Assembly (NCBI GenBank): GCA_031835245.1
Contig: JAVKOQ010000121.1
Span: forward strand, 1 to 64,000
Reading direction: 5' to 3'
DNA from: Balamuthia mandrillaris
Lineage: Eukaryota > Discosea > Longamoebia > Balamuthiidae
DNA length: 64,000 nucleotides
The stretch's first letter is position 1, and each line of letters begins with the position of its first letter. The position numbers were made by a program, and so were the translations under genes. Positions 12,290-22,501 of the stretch are shown here, piece after piece. Below the pieces are notes generated by a model, which did not search any database, was not told the DNA's origin, and saw only the letters and a program-made list of their open reading frames with translations.

Positions 12290-14190
12290 GCTGCTGATAC
12301 TTCTTCAGCAAAGAGATGAAACCAAGGGAGTAGGTCTGCGTGCATGACACAACAGCTGTGCGGACTTGCTTCCTTGGGCTGAAAAGCTCGCTGCTGCTGA
12401 TGCTTCATTCAGCAAAGAGATGAAACCAAGGGAGTAGGCCTGCATGCACTATGCAACAGCTGTGTGGACTTGCTTCCTTGGATGGAAAAGCTCGCTGCTG
12501 ATACTTCTTCAGCAAAGAGATGAAACCAAGGGAGTAGGTCTGCGTGCATGACACAACAGCTGTGCGGACTTGCTTCCTTGGGCTGAAAAGCTCGCTGCTG
12601 CTGATGCTTCATTCAGCAAAGAGATGAAACCAAAGGAGTAGGTCTGCGTGCGCTACGCAACAACTGTGCGGACTTGCTTCCTTGGGCAGAAAAGCTTGCT
12701 GCTGATGCTTCATTCAGCAAAGAGATGAAACCAAGGGAGTAGGCCTGCATGCACTATGCAACAGCTGTGTGGACTTGCTTCCTTGGATGGAAAAGCTCAC
12801 TGCTGATGCTTCATTCAGCAAAGAGATGAAACCAAGGGAGTAGGTCTTCTTCAGCAAAGAGATGAAACCAAGGGAGTAGGTCTGCGTGCATGACACAACA
12901 GCTGTGCGGACTTGCTTCCTTGGGCAGAAAAGCTCGCTGCTGATGATGCTTCATTCAGCAAAGAGATGAAACCAAGGGAGTAGGCCTGCGACGCCACACA
13001 ACAGTCAGGCGGACTTGCTTCCTTTGATGGAAAACTCGCTGATAATTTCTTCAGCAAAGAGACGAAACCACAGAGTGAGGGTCTGGCGCCAAGCATTTAA
13101 TAATAACAACAGCTAAAGGACTTGCTTCCCAAGAAAGTCATTGACGATGCTTCATTCAGCAAAGAGATGAAACCAAGGGAGTAGGCCTGTGTGCGCTATG
13201 CAACAGCTGTGCAGACTTGCTTCCTTGGATGGAAAAGCTCGCTGCTGCTGATGCTTCATTCAGCAAAGAGATGAAACCAAGGGAGTAGGCCTGTGTACAC
13301 TACACAACAGCTGTGCGGACTTGCTTCCTTGGGCAGAAAAGCTCGCTGCTGCTGACACTTCATTCAGCAAAGAGATGAAACCAAGGGAGTAGGTCTGCGT
13401 GTGCTACGCAACAACCAGCGACTTGCTTCCTGGGCAGAAAAGCTCATTGATATCATTCAGAAGAGACGAAACCAGCGGGAGCAGGGAAGTCTGCGGTGAC
13501 GCTACACAACAGCTAAAAGCGGACTCTGCTTCCTGGACAGAAAAGTCATGGCTGATGCTTCCTATCCAGCAAAGAGATTTAAACCAAGGGAGTAGGCCTG
13601 CATGCACTATGCAACAGCTGTGTGGACTTGCTTCCTTGGATGGAAAAGCTCGCTGCTGATGCTTCATTCAGCAAAGAGATGAAACCAAGGGAGTAGGTCT
13701 GCATACGCTACACAACAGCTGTGCGGACTTGCTTCCTTGGACAGAAAAGCTCGCTGCTGATGATGCTTCATTCAGCAAAGAGATGAAACCAAGGGAGTAG
13801 GCCTGCATGCAATATGCAACAGCTGTGAGGACTTGCTTCCTTGGATGGAAAAGCTCGCTGGATACTCTTCAGCAAAGGAGATGAAACCAAGGAGTAGGTC
13901 TGGCGCCGCAGACGACACCAACAATTGTGCGGACTTGCTTCCTTACAGAAAGCTTGCTGCCGGGCGTCATTCAAAGTAAAGAGAGATGAAACCAAGGGAG
14001 TAGGCCTGCATGCGCTACACAACAGCTGTGCGGACTTGCTTCCTTGGATGGAAAAGCTTGCTGCTGCTGATGCTTCTTCAGCAAAGAGATGAAACCAAGG
14101 GAGTAGGCTGTGCAGACTTGCTTTCTTGGGCAGAAAAGCTTGCTGCTGACGCTTCAGCAAAGAGATGAAACCAAGGGAGTAGGTCTGGCT
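12290..14190. repeat. ~100-bp tandem minisatellite, about 20 copies
   Basis: A unit of 100-104 bp is repeated head to tail. Each starts near TTCAGCAAAGAGATGAAACC, continues AAGGGAGTAGG, then a variable TCTGCGTGCATGACACAACA-like part, then CGGACTTGCTTCCTTGG and AAAAGCTCGCTGCTGATGC. Unit starts can be followed at about 12308, 12412, 12512, 12615, 12716 and so on to about 14155. A truncated unit lies at about 12850. Units at 13020-13130, 13400-13600 and 13860-13980 are more diverged. Translations of it are artefacts. GC content is higher than in flanking DNA. Confidence 0.9.
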
Positions 14191-14499
14191 GGGATGAAGG
14201 ACAACATTCCTTTGAACCTGCTTACGCCCAGGCTTGATGCTGTTGCACCACCTGTGGTACGCGATGATCGGCAAACAAAAGAGCTGAAGCAAGAGTGGTA
14301 GTTCTGAGAGTGCATAAGATGTTCGGTTGGTTGGTTAGTTAGTTGGTGGTTCAAAAAAAAGAAACAAGAGAATGAGTTGAGAAGTAAGCAGGTTCCGAGC
14401 CAGCTTGTGTGTCGGTCCCCGAGGTCTTTATGGCTCTCATGTCGTCATGAAAGTCTCAAACATTTCGTCTCTTCCTTTTTCTCTTCTCAGCCTTCTGCT
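14191..14499. other. spacer between minisatellite and hairpin repeat
   Basis: Mixed sequence with a short GGTT/AGTT run at 14324-14348. I see no gene, RNA or mobile-element terminus in it. Confidence 0.5.
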
Positions 14500-14743
14500 G
14501 CTTCCTCGCGTTCTCTGCCTCAGGCGGCTTCGCCGCCTTCGGCAGGTGGCCTTCAGCCACCCTCTAGAAGCCTGGTAGACCCACATTTTCAACAGAAAAA
14601 GTGGGAAAGCGACATTTGTCTCGCGATTCCACCGGAAATTGCACTTTTGCGGCCTTGGGCCGCTTCCTCGCGTTCTCCGCCTCAGGCGGCTTCGCCGCCT
14701 TCGGCAGGTGGCCTTCGGCCACCCTCTAGAAGGCCGGTAGACC
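14500..14743. repeat. 82-bp GC-rich direct repeat made of triloop hairpins
   Basis: Two copies, 14500-14581 and 14662-14743 (162-bp period), differ at only a few positions. Each contains adjacent short inverted repeats with 3-nt loops: GGCGGC-TTC-GCCGCC and, in the second copy, GGTGGCC-TTC-GGCCACC. A further one, GCGGCC-TTG-GGCCGC, precedes the second copy. The block is far more GC-rich than its surroundings and abuts the broken copia gag. Confidence 0.8.
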
Positions 14744-14749
14744 CCTAAC

Positions 14750-15781
14750 CCATCCAGCGATGTTTTGTGATCCTTGCTCCGTTTTTGGTTTGCGCAGTTT
14801 CAAAGGGCATTGTTCATCCTTGTGACCAAAACCACAGCAGTTGTCATACTGATTAGATTGCTTGTTTGAAGGTTTCGTGTTGTGTCGTTTGTCAGAGTTG
14901 AAGGATGGTTTTTCTTTTCCTTTTGGGTGGTTAAAAGAAGAAGAACCTTTGTGGTGTCGTCCTTGGCTATGGTTATGATAGCCGCCGTTTTGCTCTTGCA
15001 TTTTTCGATGAGCTTGTGCAATCTTCAATCGATATCCCATCTTTAAAGCATCTTTGACGCTCTTCTTGTCGTCGAGCTGGTTTTGCTTGATATGCTCGAT
15101 AGTCCAGCCGTATTCATCTGTCGGAATCAAAGAAAGGAGTTTATTGACGTAATGGTGAGCAGGAACTTCAACATCAAGTTCTCTGAGCGCAGCACAGAGA
15201 GAGTCGATTTTTGCCAGGTAGTCAATCATGTTGCCACTTTTGACCAGTCGAATTGTTTCGAACTCGTTGTCGTATTTTTTGATCATGTCTCTTTTAGACG
15301 CTCTAAATTGTCTAGTGAGAAAGTCCCAAAGCGAACATGAAGTCGGTAGCTTGTGTTGTCTGACTTCGTCGTAGAGAGAATCAGACAATCTTTCGATTAT
15401 GAGACCTTTTGCACGTTGGTCTCGTTTCTTCCAGGCACGAACTGCCGTTCATTTGTCTGAATCAACTTGCTTTTGTAGATCGATTAATTGTTGTTTCGCT
15501 CTTGCAAGTTCTTCGTTCATTTCTTCTTTTCTCTCTTTCCCTTTGGTAAACGAGGGAGCTGCATCCTTGTCAGAATCAGTATCTGATTTGTTGAGCGGTA
15601 AAAGAAGAGAAAAGACGGACTGCGAGGAGCATGAAGATGATTCTTCAGGTTCCTCTGGGCTTCTTTCTTCTCCATTCACTATGTCCCACACATTCTCCTT
15701 GATAAGGAGCTTTTCCATCTGGCGCTTCCATTGCCAGTAGTCACCGTCTTCCTGTAGACTTCGTACTTTTTCTGCCGACAT
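14750..15781 (-). pseudogene. Ty1/copia-type retrotransposon gag remnant
   Basis: From ATG 15781 the frame has DYWQWKRQMEKLL and VWDIV, the usual N-terminal pattern of copia gag proteins. After an acidic Ser-rich stretch an in-frame TGA (15449-15451) interrupts it. The same frame reopens with LWDFLTRQFRASKRDMIKKY and a typical UBN2/gag helical core. It ends in a CCHC-like knuckle in which the first Cys is replaced (CCGFGHKDEQC). There is no protease, integrase or reverse transcriptase downstream; the frame runs into the hairpin repeat at 14743. I could not identify LTRs. It is a non-autonomous, decayed fragment. Confidence 0.8.
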
Positions 15782-15829
15782 TTTCTTTGCGCAAAAGACT
15801 GGAATTTGTCCAGAGTTTCGAAGAAGCAA

Positions 15830-16093
15830 TCGGAAAGTTTAGAAGAATGTAAGGAATGTAAAGGACAAAAAAAATTTGTGGGGAATGTGGAGAATGTGAA
15901 AGCAAGGGCACGTGCTAGTGTGGGCCCATAACCTGTTGAGCAGTGGGAGCAAGCACAACCAGGAAGTGATGTGTGTTGAATAAGTATTTTTGTGCTAAAG
16001 AAAAAAATAACAAAGAAGAGTATAAATAGTAGAAGGTAGAGGGTAATTCCAAGAAGTAACCTAGAATCTGTGAAAAGAGAAGAATGATGAGAG
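15830..16093. other. AT-rich spacer right of the copia remnant
   Basis: Purine-rich AT-rich sequence, possibly what is left of the element's 5' flank. No LTR pair, target-site duplication or gene could be seen. Confidence 0.4.
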
Positions 16094-16537
16094 AAGTTGT
16101 ATATGATGCTATGATAAGTTTGTCACCTATCAAACACTTCATTCCAACACTACCAAACCTGCCCTCATTTATGAGTTGCTTCTTTGTCTCTACACAACAG
16201 AAAAAGACAGCATTATTGATTTGCATCCCTCTGGGTGTATGGCCTTTGCTTGTTTAGCACAAAAGCATTGATATCTTGCTTTTCTACCCATTTTTTGGAC
16301 AATGAAAAAGAAAGCATTATTCAACATCTTAGTGCATTAACAGTAAACCTGTTGAAGGACAACATTATTCAACAGGGATTGGCCTTTCTACAACAATTTG
16401 TAGCTTCTTCTTCTCCTTTTTCTTTCCACTCCTCTACTGTCAAGTCAACTATATCCAAATATGCTTATTTAGTATCACAACAAAAGACAAAAATGAAAAA
16501 GAAGAATAAAGAAGAAAGTGATAGTAGTGATGAGTAA
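16094..16537 (+). CDS. possible 3' part of an alpha-helical repeat protein
   Basis: Two adjoining open stretches look coding: about 16105-16219 (contains KPALIYELLLCLYTTEKDS) and 16243-16537 (contains LDNEKESIIQHLSALTVNLL, ending in a Lys/Glu/Ser tail before TAA). They are in different frames and would be joined by removing about 23 bases with GT-AG ends, which is unusually short. The helix pattern resembles ARM/Puf-type repeats, but no start or upstream exon is visible. This may be a gene fragment stranded beside the retrotransposon remnant. Confidence 0.3.
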
Positions 16538-16710
16538 TATAAGTAAGATTCTTTATTGTTCTTCTCTTGGACACAATAAATTTGGATTTTTTAAGGATTT
16601 TTCTGAAAAACCTAATTATTTTTGGTCAATCCTTTAATTTTTTTTTATTTATTTATTTTTCAAGTTAAAAGAATTTCCAAAAAGGGACGCCCTTTTTAGT
16701 TTAGAACTTG

Positions 16711-19700
16711 TTATTTGCTTTTATTTACTTCCTTACAACAAATACATTGAAAAATCCACCATTGTTTTCTATTAGAAATCAACTTAGCTTCTTCTTGTAT
16801 ACTTTCTTGTGTAAAGACTGTCTGCTTTTCATAATACAGTTGCTCAATAGCATTAACATACTGAGCAAGCTTTGCTCCATTGATACAATGCCTTTCATTT
16901 GTCTCATGTTTGTTGAATGTCATTGATGCTTTTTTCTTTGGCATTTTGTTTGTGACTATAACGAGTTGTGCCTCCTCTTTGCCAAATGCTCTCTGTACTA
17001 GCACCAATAACAAGTCAGAAAAGTGTATACTCTCTTCATCCACAGAATCCACTCCAATGTCCATTGGGTCTATATCAAAGAGTTGATTACTTGAAGACAT
17101 GTTTCGTGTAGCTGTGTGTTTGTCCACAAGACCTAAAGGTTTGCTAAGTTGTTGTAAAAAGATAGGCAAGTGCTCAACAGGAAGAGTTTCTGTTCTATCA
17201 GGATCAAATTCGCCCCACAACTTTGAAAAGCTGAACAAAAAACCAAATTAGTAATAGATAATATAACTAGAGAAAAGCCAAACCTGTCAAGATCCATCAA
17301 TGATACTGATCCTTTCTGCTCCAAGTCAGTAACAAAGCGGAAATTTTCAATGACAACAGCAACAAATAGCTGAACACCAATAAAAAAAACCAGCACATTG
17401 AATACTGCAAAGTAGATAAGTGACCATGGGCCTTTGACATTCATTACATCATGCATAATACCATTCCAATCTTCTCCAGTGGCCATCCTACAGACCAAAA
17501 GAAAGGCGAAATAAAAGTTTTTAAAGTTGACAATGTTGTCATTGAGCTGTTCTCCAGTGGTTATATCACTAAATAAGGCCATGCCTAGGATTGAAAATAT
17601 ATAAAATAGAATAAAGAGGACCAATCCTACATTGGCCATTGCTGGAAGAGAATAACTAACAAAATTGGGAGATTTTAGCTATTAACGAGAAGCAAGAAGG
17701 AAAAGGGGAAGCACAAAGAGCAGAGTGCCAGAGAATGAGAAGAGAGGAGAGATGAATCAGAAAGCAGAGAACATACACTAGAGCAGTAAAGAGAACGTAT
17801 AATGGCTTGATAACCTTGAATGACTTTAGCACTCTGAGTATTCGCAACACTCGAATTGCAGCCAGTGAGGGAAAAGCTGCTAAGCAGAGAGAAACAATGC
17901 TAAGCAATACAATAGCAAAGTCTAGAATGTTCCACCAATCCCCAAAATAGCGCTTTGGGAACCAAGCTGCTATCTTGGCACCCGCCTCCATTACATAAAT
18001 GACTGTAAATATAATGTCCATAATAACTGAGACAAGTATTGTGAGTCAGACCTAGAATAAATGAATTGACAGCAGAAAGATGTACATTGAAAGTCGGTAA
18101 ACGCTTGTGGCTGTTCGTAATGGTATGTAACCAACACGCAGATATTGGAAAATATTACAGCTGCAATGAAATACTCAAACGCAGGTCGTGTAACAATGTC
18201 ATAGAGCCATCGTCGTGCTTTCAGTTTTGGTTTTTGTATATTCCGCTTGATGCCAAGTTTCATTATCAACTGTTGCAGCTGTGAGAGCCTAGTTAAGGAA
18301 AAAAACAAATAAGACCATATGATGGTTGATAAAAAAAAAAAAGACAGTGACACAAAGAATAAGGATATGAATCCATTCTCTTTGCTGCTCTGTAAGAAAC
18401 ACCGTGCCCTTAAAGCTCTCTTCTAATCGGGTCTTGCTGAACTGATCGATGATGCCTCCAGTAAACAAGCCAAGCACCAACCAGCAGCACATCGGAATAT
18501 ATGCCAGAAAATACCACACATTATATGCGCTGACATCTCTCTGAGGTTGTTCATCTTCACCAGTGATATCCACCGCTTGAAATAACACCGTTTGAAAGTT
18601 CTCCAGTGACGCCATCTTGAACACTGTAAACAACGCTTCTCCAAAGTTGTCAAAGTTGTCATTTGGCGTGAGCCATTCTCTCTCTTCAACAACACCGTCC
18701 TCCGTTGTATAGTTGCCAAGACATTGTGCCTTCGAAGAAACAGACGAATCGTTGCAATAATCAAACTTTCCAACGAACAACTGGAGACCCAAAATAGCAA
18801 AAATGATCCAAATAAAGCCTGATATACATAGTAAGCTTGGCAGAACAGGTAGCGTCCTCATCATGGCTTTCAGCACAACCTATCCCACGATGAAAAGAAT
18901 AAGAGAGTGTTTTTGTAGTAGAAATTGATTTTTCTTTCGAAAAAAAAAAATAAAGCACAAACGCACCCGTGTTGGTGTAAAACGAATAAGCAAGCGGATT
19001 GGTCGAAAGGCCCGCAAGGCCCGTAAAAAAGCTAAATCGGTGCCGACAGGCATAAGCAGCAAACTGACAACAGAAACAAACACCACCAACGCGTCCATTA
19101 CATTCCATCCGCTACGAAAGTAGGCATAACGGTGTGCAAATAAACCCTAAATGACAAAGCGATATTCTGAGTTAAACATAAGCGCTGTTGAAAAAGGTGC
19201 ATTCTAAAATAAGACAATACACACCTGGCCTACCCATTTCATTAGCATTTCTATGAGAAAGATAACGGCAAGAGTAATGTCCAAAGAAAGGAATACAGCA
19301 AAAGGCACATCACCATCAAAGTGGAGTTCCACGGCAAGGGATATACAGCTAACCATGATAGCTATGCCGATGGCCGTCTCAAAATGGGGATGGGTGGTGA
19401 GGCGCAAGCAAAAAATGCGAACCGTGTTGTCTGGTGCAATTCCAAAAAGGGATTTATGCGCAAGACGTTTTTGTATTCTCTGCTCTCTTCGGTTTTCTCT
19501 TACTTGTGCGGTGGCAGACTTGTCTGCCTCTTCAACACTGACTGCTATGGAAAATGCATTTCCTTTGTTTGGAGTGAAATTAGTAGCCCAATTAAGCAGT
19601 AAAGGTTGTGTTTGTCCGACGAACCCTGCTCTTCCTCATTTGTTAAGCCTATCCTCAAAACCACTTTGTTCTGCTGCTGCGCTGACGATGTTTCAGCATC

Positions 19701-22025
19701 GCTGCCATTGCTATCCAACCACTCTTCCTCGCTTTCTTCATCCGAGTCCTTTTTGCTGATTTTATCGGGAATAGATTCCTGCTCTTGTCGTTCGTCTGCT
19801 TCTTCCTTTTCGTTGGCAAGATTCGTTGCTGCTTCCTTCTTGTCTGTGTGAGACGGTTCTTGTCCACTTTGGTTGTTGGTTCGGTCAGCTTGTGCTTGGT
19901 TGGAGGTGAGATCAAAACTTCCCAAAAGAATAGAAAGGAAGAGATTGAGGACGAGGAAGGAGCTGATTGTCAACATTGCGATAAAATAGACAGAAGCAGC
20001 CCACGAGGTCGCGCGGATAGCATCCCGCATGGCAAATACCCAGTCCGTGCCGGATATGAGCTGAAAGACCGTCATGAAGGACCAGAAGAACGAGTCAAAA
20101 TGAAGCCGAGGCTTTTCCTCTCCGGGAAAGTCGAACTTGCCGCCAAAGAGATACATTCCCATCACCGCGAAGATGAAAATCAACACCACCAGAAGCAAAA
20201 GGTTGTAGACAAGACTGCTTATCACTCTTCCGATAGTTTTGACCAACTGGTTGAGCGAATCCCAGAATCGAACAAATCGTAGTGTTCTCAACAACCGTAG
20301 TGCACGTAACGTGGTAACACCTGGAGTTGACCGGTCCGCTAGGACCACAAGAACTATTTCGACCCACCCGATAATGACCACCACGCAGTCGAATAGGTTG
20401 AAGCCGCTTTTGGTGAGATACTTCCACAAGCCCAAGGCGTACAGCCGTATGAAGATTTCCACCGTAAACAAACTGTTGAGTACGATGTTGGCAATGAAAA
20501 GGAAGTGCGTGTAGCTGTCTGGTTGGTCCTTGAAGACCATAGCCAGTATCACCGTGTTCAGTACTATGAGGCACATGATGGCGACCTCGAACCACCGAGT
20601 GTTGGCAACACGACGATCCACCCATGTGGCTCCGCTATAATACATCCTTCGTAAAGTAGTCCAGTGAGGAAACGAGTGCCCGTCCAATTGGTTCCATTCG
20701 TTGGCTGAAGGCCGTTTAAGCCAGTTGCATAAGCATTGCCATTTCCTGTGACATGCCCTAACCAGCTGCGTGCCTTTTGTTCCGTTCGGCTTTGTGTTTT
20801 TGCCCAGAGAACAGGTGTTGTGCTGTTCGGTCTGGTACAATTCACTTGACCTTAATTCTTTGTCTTGATCATGTTCACCTGATCTATCTTCCCTTGGTTG
20901 TCTCTCTGGTTCCTCTTCTCTTTCCGCAGCATTTAGCGATTCGTCCTCGTCACTGTCTTCAATTCTTAAGTCCTCTTCACCCTCTGCCTCATCTCGGAAT
21001 GTTCGCATTTCAACTTCTCGTGGTGATACTCTCTTTGCCGCGATATCCCTTCCACCCACCCTCTCAGTGTCTCCACCTCTTCCTTTTGTAGGCTGGTTCT
21101 GTGGTGTTTGTTCTCGTTTCTCGTTCTTTTGGTTGCTCTGTTGTTCGCCCTCTCCGAGACCATGATACGTGCTCTCTACAATGCCGAGAAAGAGGTTGAT
21201 AATGAAGAAGGCGCCAATAAAGACTACGACCAAGAAGAATAGGCCAGCAAAGTAGTTAGTTGCATCCATCACCAGGTACATGGTGGCGGTCCACTCCTCC
21301 ATCATGGTGCACTGGAACAGGTTGATTGTGGCTATCAAGAAGTTGTCGAAGGATACCGTACCAAATGCTGGATTGGTGTTGGTCTCCTGGCAGGTGGCCT
21401 CCTCCAGCCCCTCCACTTCATCACACTCCAAGCCCCCCACCACGGTATCATCCCTCACACAAGTTATGTCGGCATCGAAGAAGACCTCCATGGAAGACGA
21501 AGAGTTGGTTTCAGATGATGTTACGACGCAATGCTTTCGAAGTTGGCCACCAAAGAGAACTACAGAAGGTATGCCGAAGAGCAGGAAAAAGAGGCAGAGC
21601 AAGCCTAGCACGTTCACCACGTATGGTATGCTGAGAATGAGAGTAGCCACGATGCGACGCAGCTTGGGGATTGCTGACAACAGCCGCAACGTTCGAAAGA
21701 CCCTCACGACTCTTACCACGCTGGCCACGTTCGCCGTCTCAGCGCCTGACAGCTCCACTAGCAGCATCACCCAGTTCACCAACAGGATGATAAAGTCCAC
21801 CCAATTCCACCCGTTTCTTAGGTAGGCTCCTTTGTGGAGGATCAAGCCCAGGGCTAAGACTTTGAGCACCAGTTCCACCGTGTAGATCCCCAAGAAAACT
21901 TTGTCCGCTGTGTCCACCGCTCTGTTGCGCGGCGAGTCGGATGGGGCAGTGGGGTCTCCGCATGCCAGAAAGATGGCGTTAAGCAGAACCACCGTTATGA
22001 TAAAAGCTTCAAACCATGTGATCAT
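16711..22025 (-). CDS. four-domain voltage-gated cation channel (Cav/NALCN/Cch1 class)
   Basis: Eight phase-consistent exons: 22025-19625, 19562-19225, 19146-18967, 18879-18352, 18278-18086, 18026-17777, 17655-17284 and 17230-16711. They encode 1593 residues. The protein has four repeats of six membrane segments. S4 segments keep Arg/Lys every third residue: RVVRVFRTLRLL, RALRLLRTLRFVRF, RALRAFRPIRLL and RVLRILRVLKSFK. Pore loops align with calcium channels as TMMEEW (I), SGTDW (II), SLENF (III) and TGEDW (IV), so the four filter positions read E, T, E, E. The I-II and II-III linkers are long, acidic and Gln/Glu-rich. After IVS6 comes LWGEFDPD, matching the EF-hand-like region of Cav proteins. 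The protein begins directly at IS1, so an extra short 5' exon is possible. The likely role is depolarisation-gated or leak cation entry at the plasma membrane; ion selectivity is inferred only. Confidence 0.88.
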
Positions 22026-22501
22026 CCATCATTCATTGAAAACAAGAGAAACATAGGAAGAGAAAGAAAGAAAATGAAAGTCAAGGAACTAATGGAACAA
22101 CATTTAAAGAAGAAAACAAACAGCACAACACATAAAAGAGAAAGGATATCTGCTGGTGACGACGGCAAGCAATGCCCGCCGGAGAGGGTTGTTGCTCCAC
22201 AAAAAGAACAAGGCACGTTTGGAGTGAAGCCCACAGCAGGAACCACCGCCACAGCGGGAAGAAGGACGTCCCTTTTTGTTGTCAGAGCGCATCTGGCATA
22301 GCGTGGGGGTGTTCTCTCTTTCTTCTCCTCCTGCCACCAACCACCCCCACACACAGGGAGAGAGAGAGAGCATCCATTGTTGGGCTGCAGCCCAATTAAT
22401 TTGCAGCATTCCTTGAAGGGCCTGCAAAACAACTGCAGCCCTCGACCTCAGCTACTGCTGCACACCGAGGCTCGATCAGCAGAGCGGGTGAGAGAGCTGC
22501 T
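22026..22501. promoter_or_regulatory. divergent intergenic region, channel gene / Ycf45-like gene
   Basis: About 475 bp separates two divergently read genes and should hold both promoters and 5' leaders. It contains a (GA)n run at 22360-22370 and mixed-GC sequence. I see no clear TATA box or operator. Confidence 0.45.

Noticed and set aside
12290-14190. Could the regular direct repeats be a CRISPR array?
   Set aside because: Units are about 100 bp and near-continuous, with no short repeat/unique spacer pattern, in a clearly eukaryotic telomeric region.
12409-14292. Repeated frames with PTPLVSSLC-like and FPSKEASPHSCC-like words, resembling a repeat protein
   Set aside because: The words recur because the 100-bp DNA unit recurs; frames are broken at each unit and there is no start or splice context.
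14738-14752. CCCCTAACCC as an internal telomere repeat
   Set aside because: Only one and a half units; not above chance next to the hairpin repeat.
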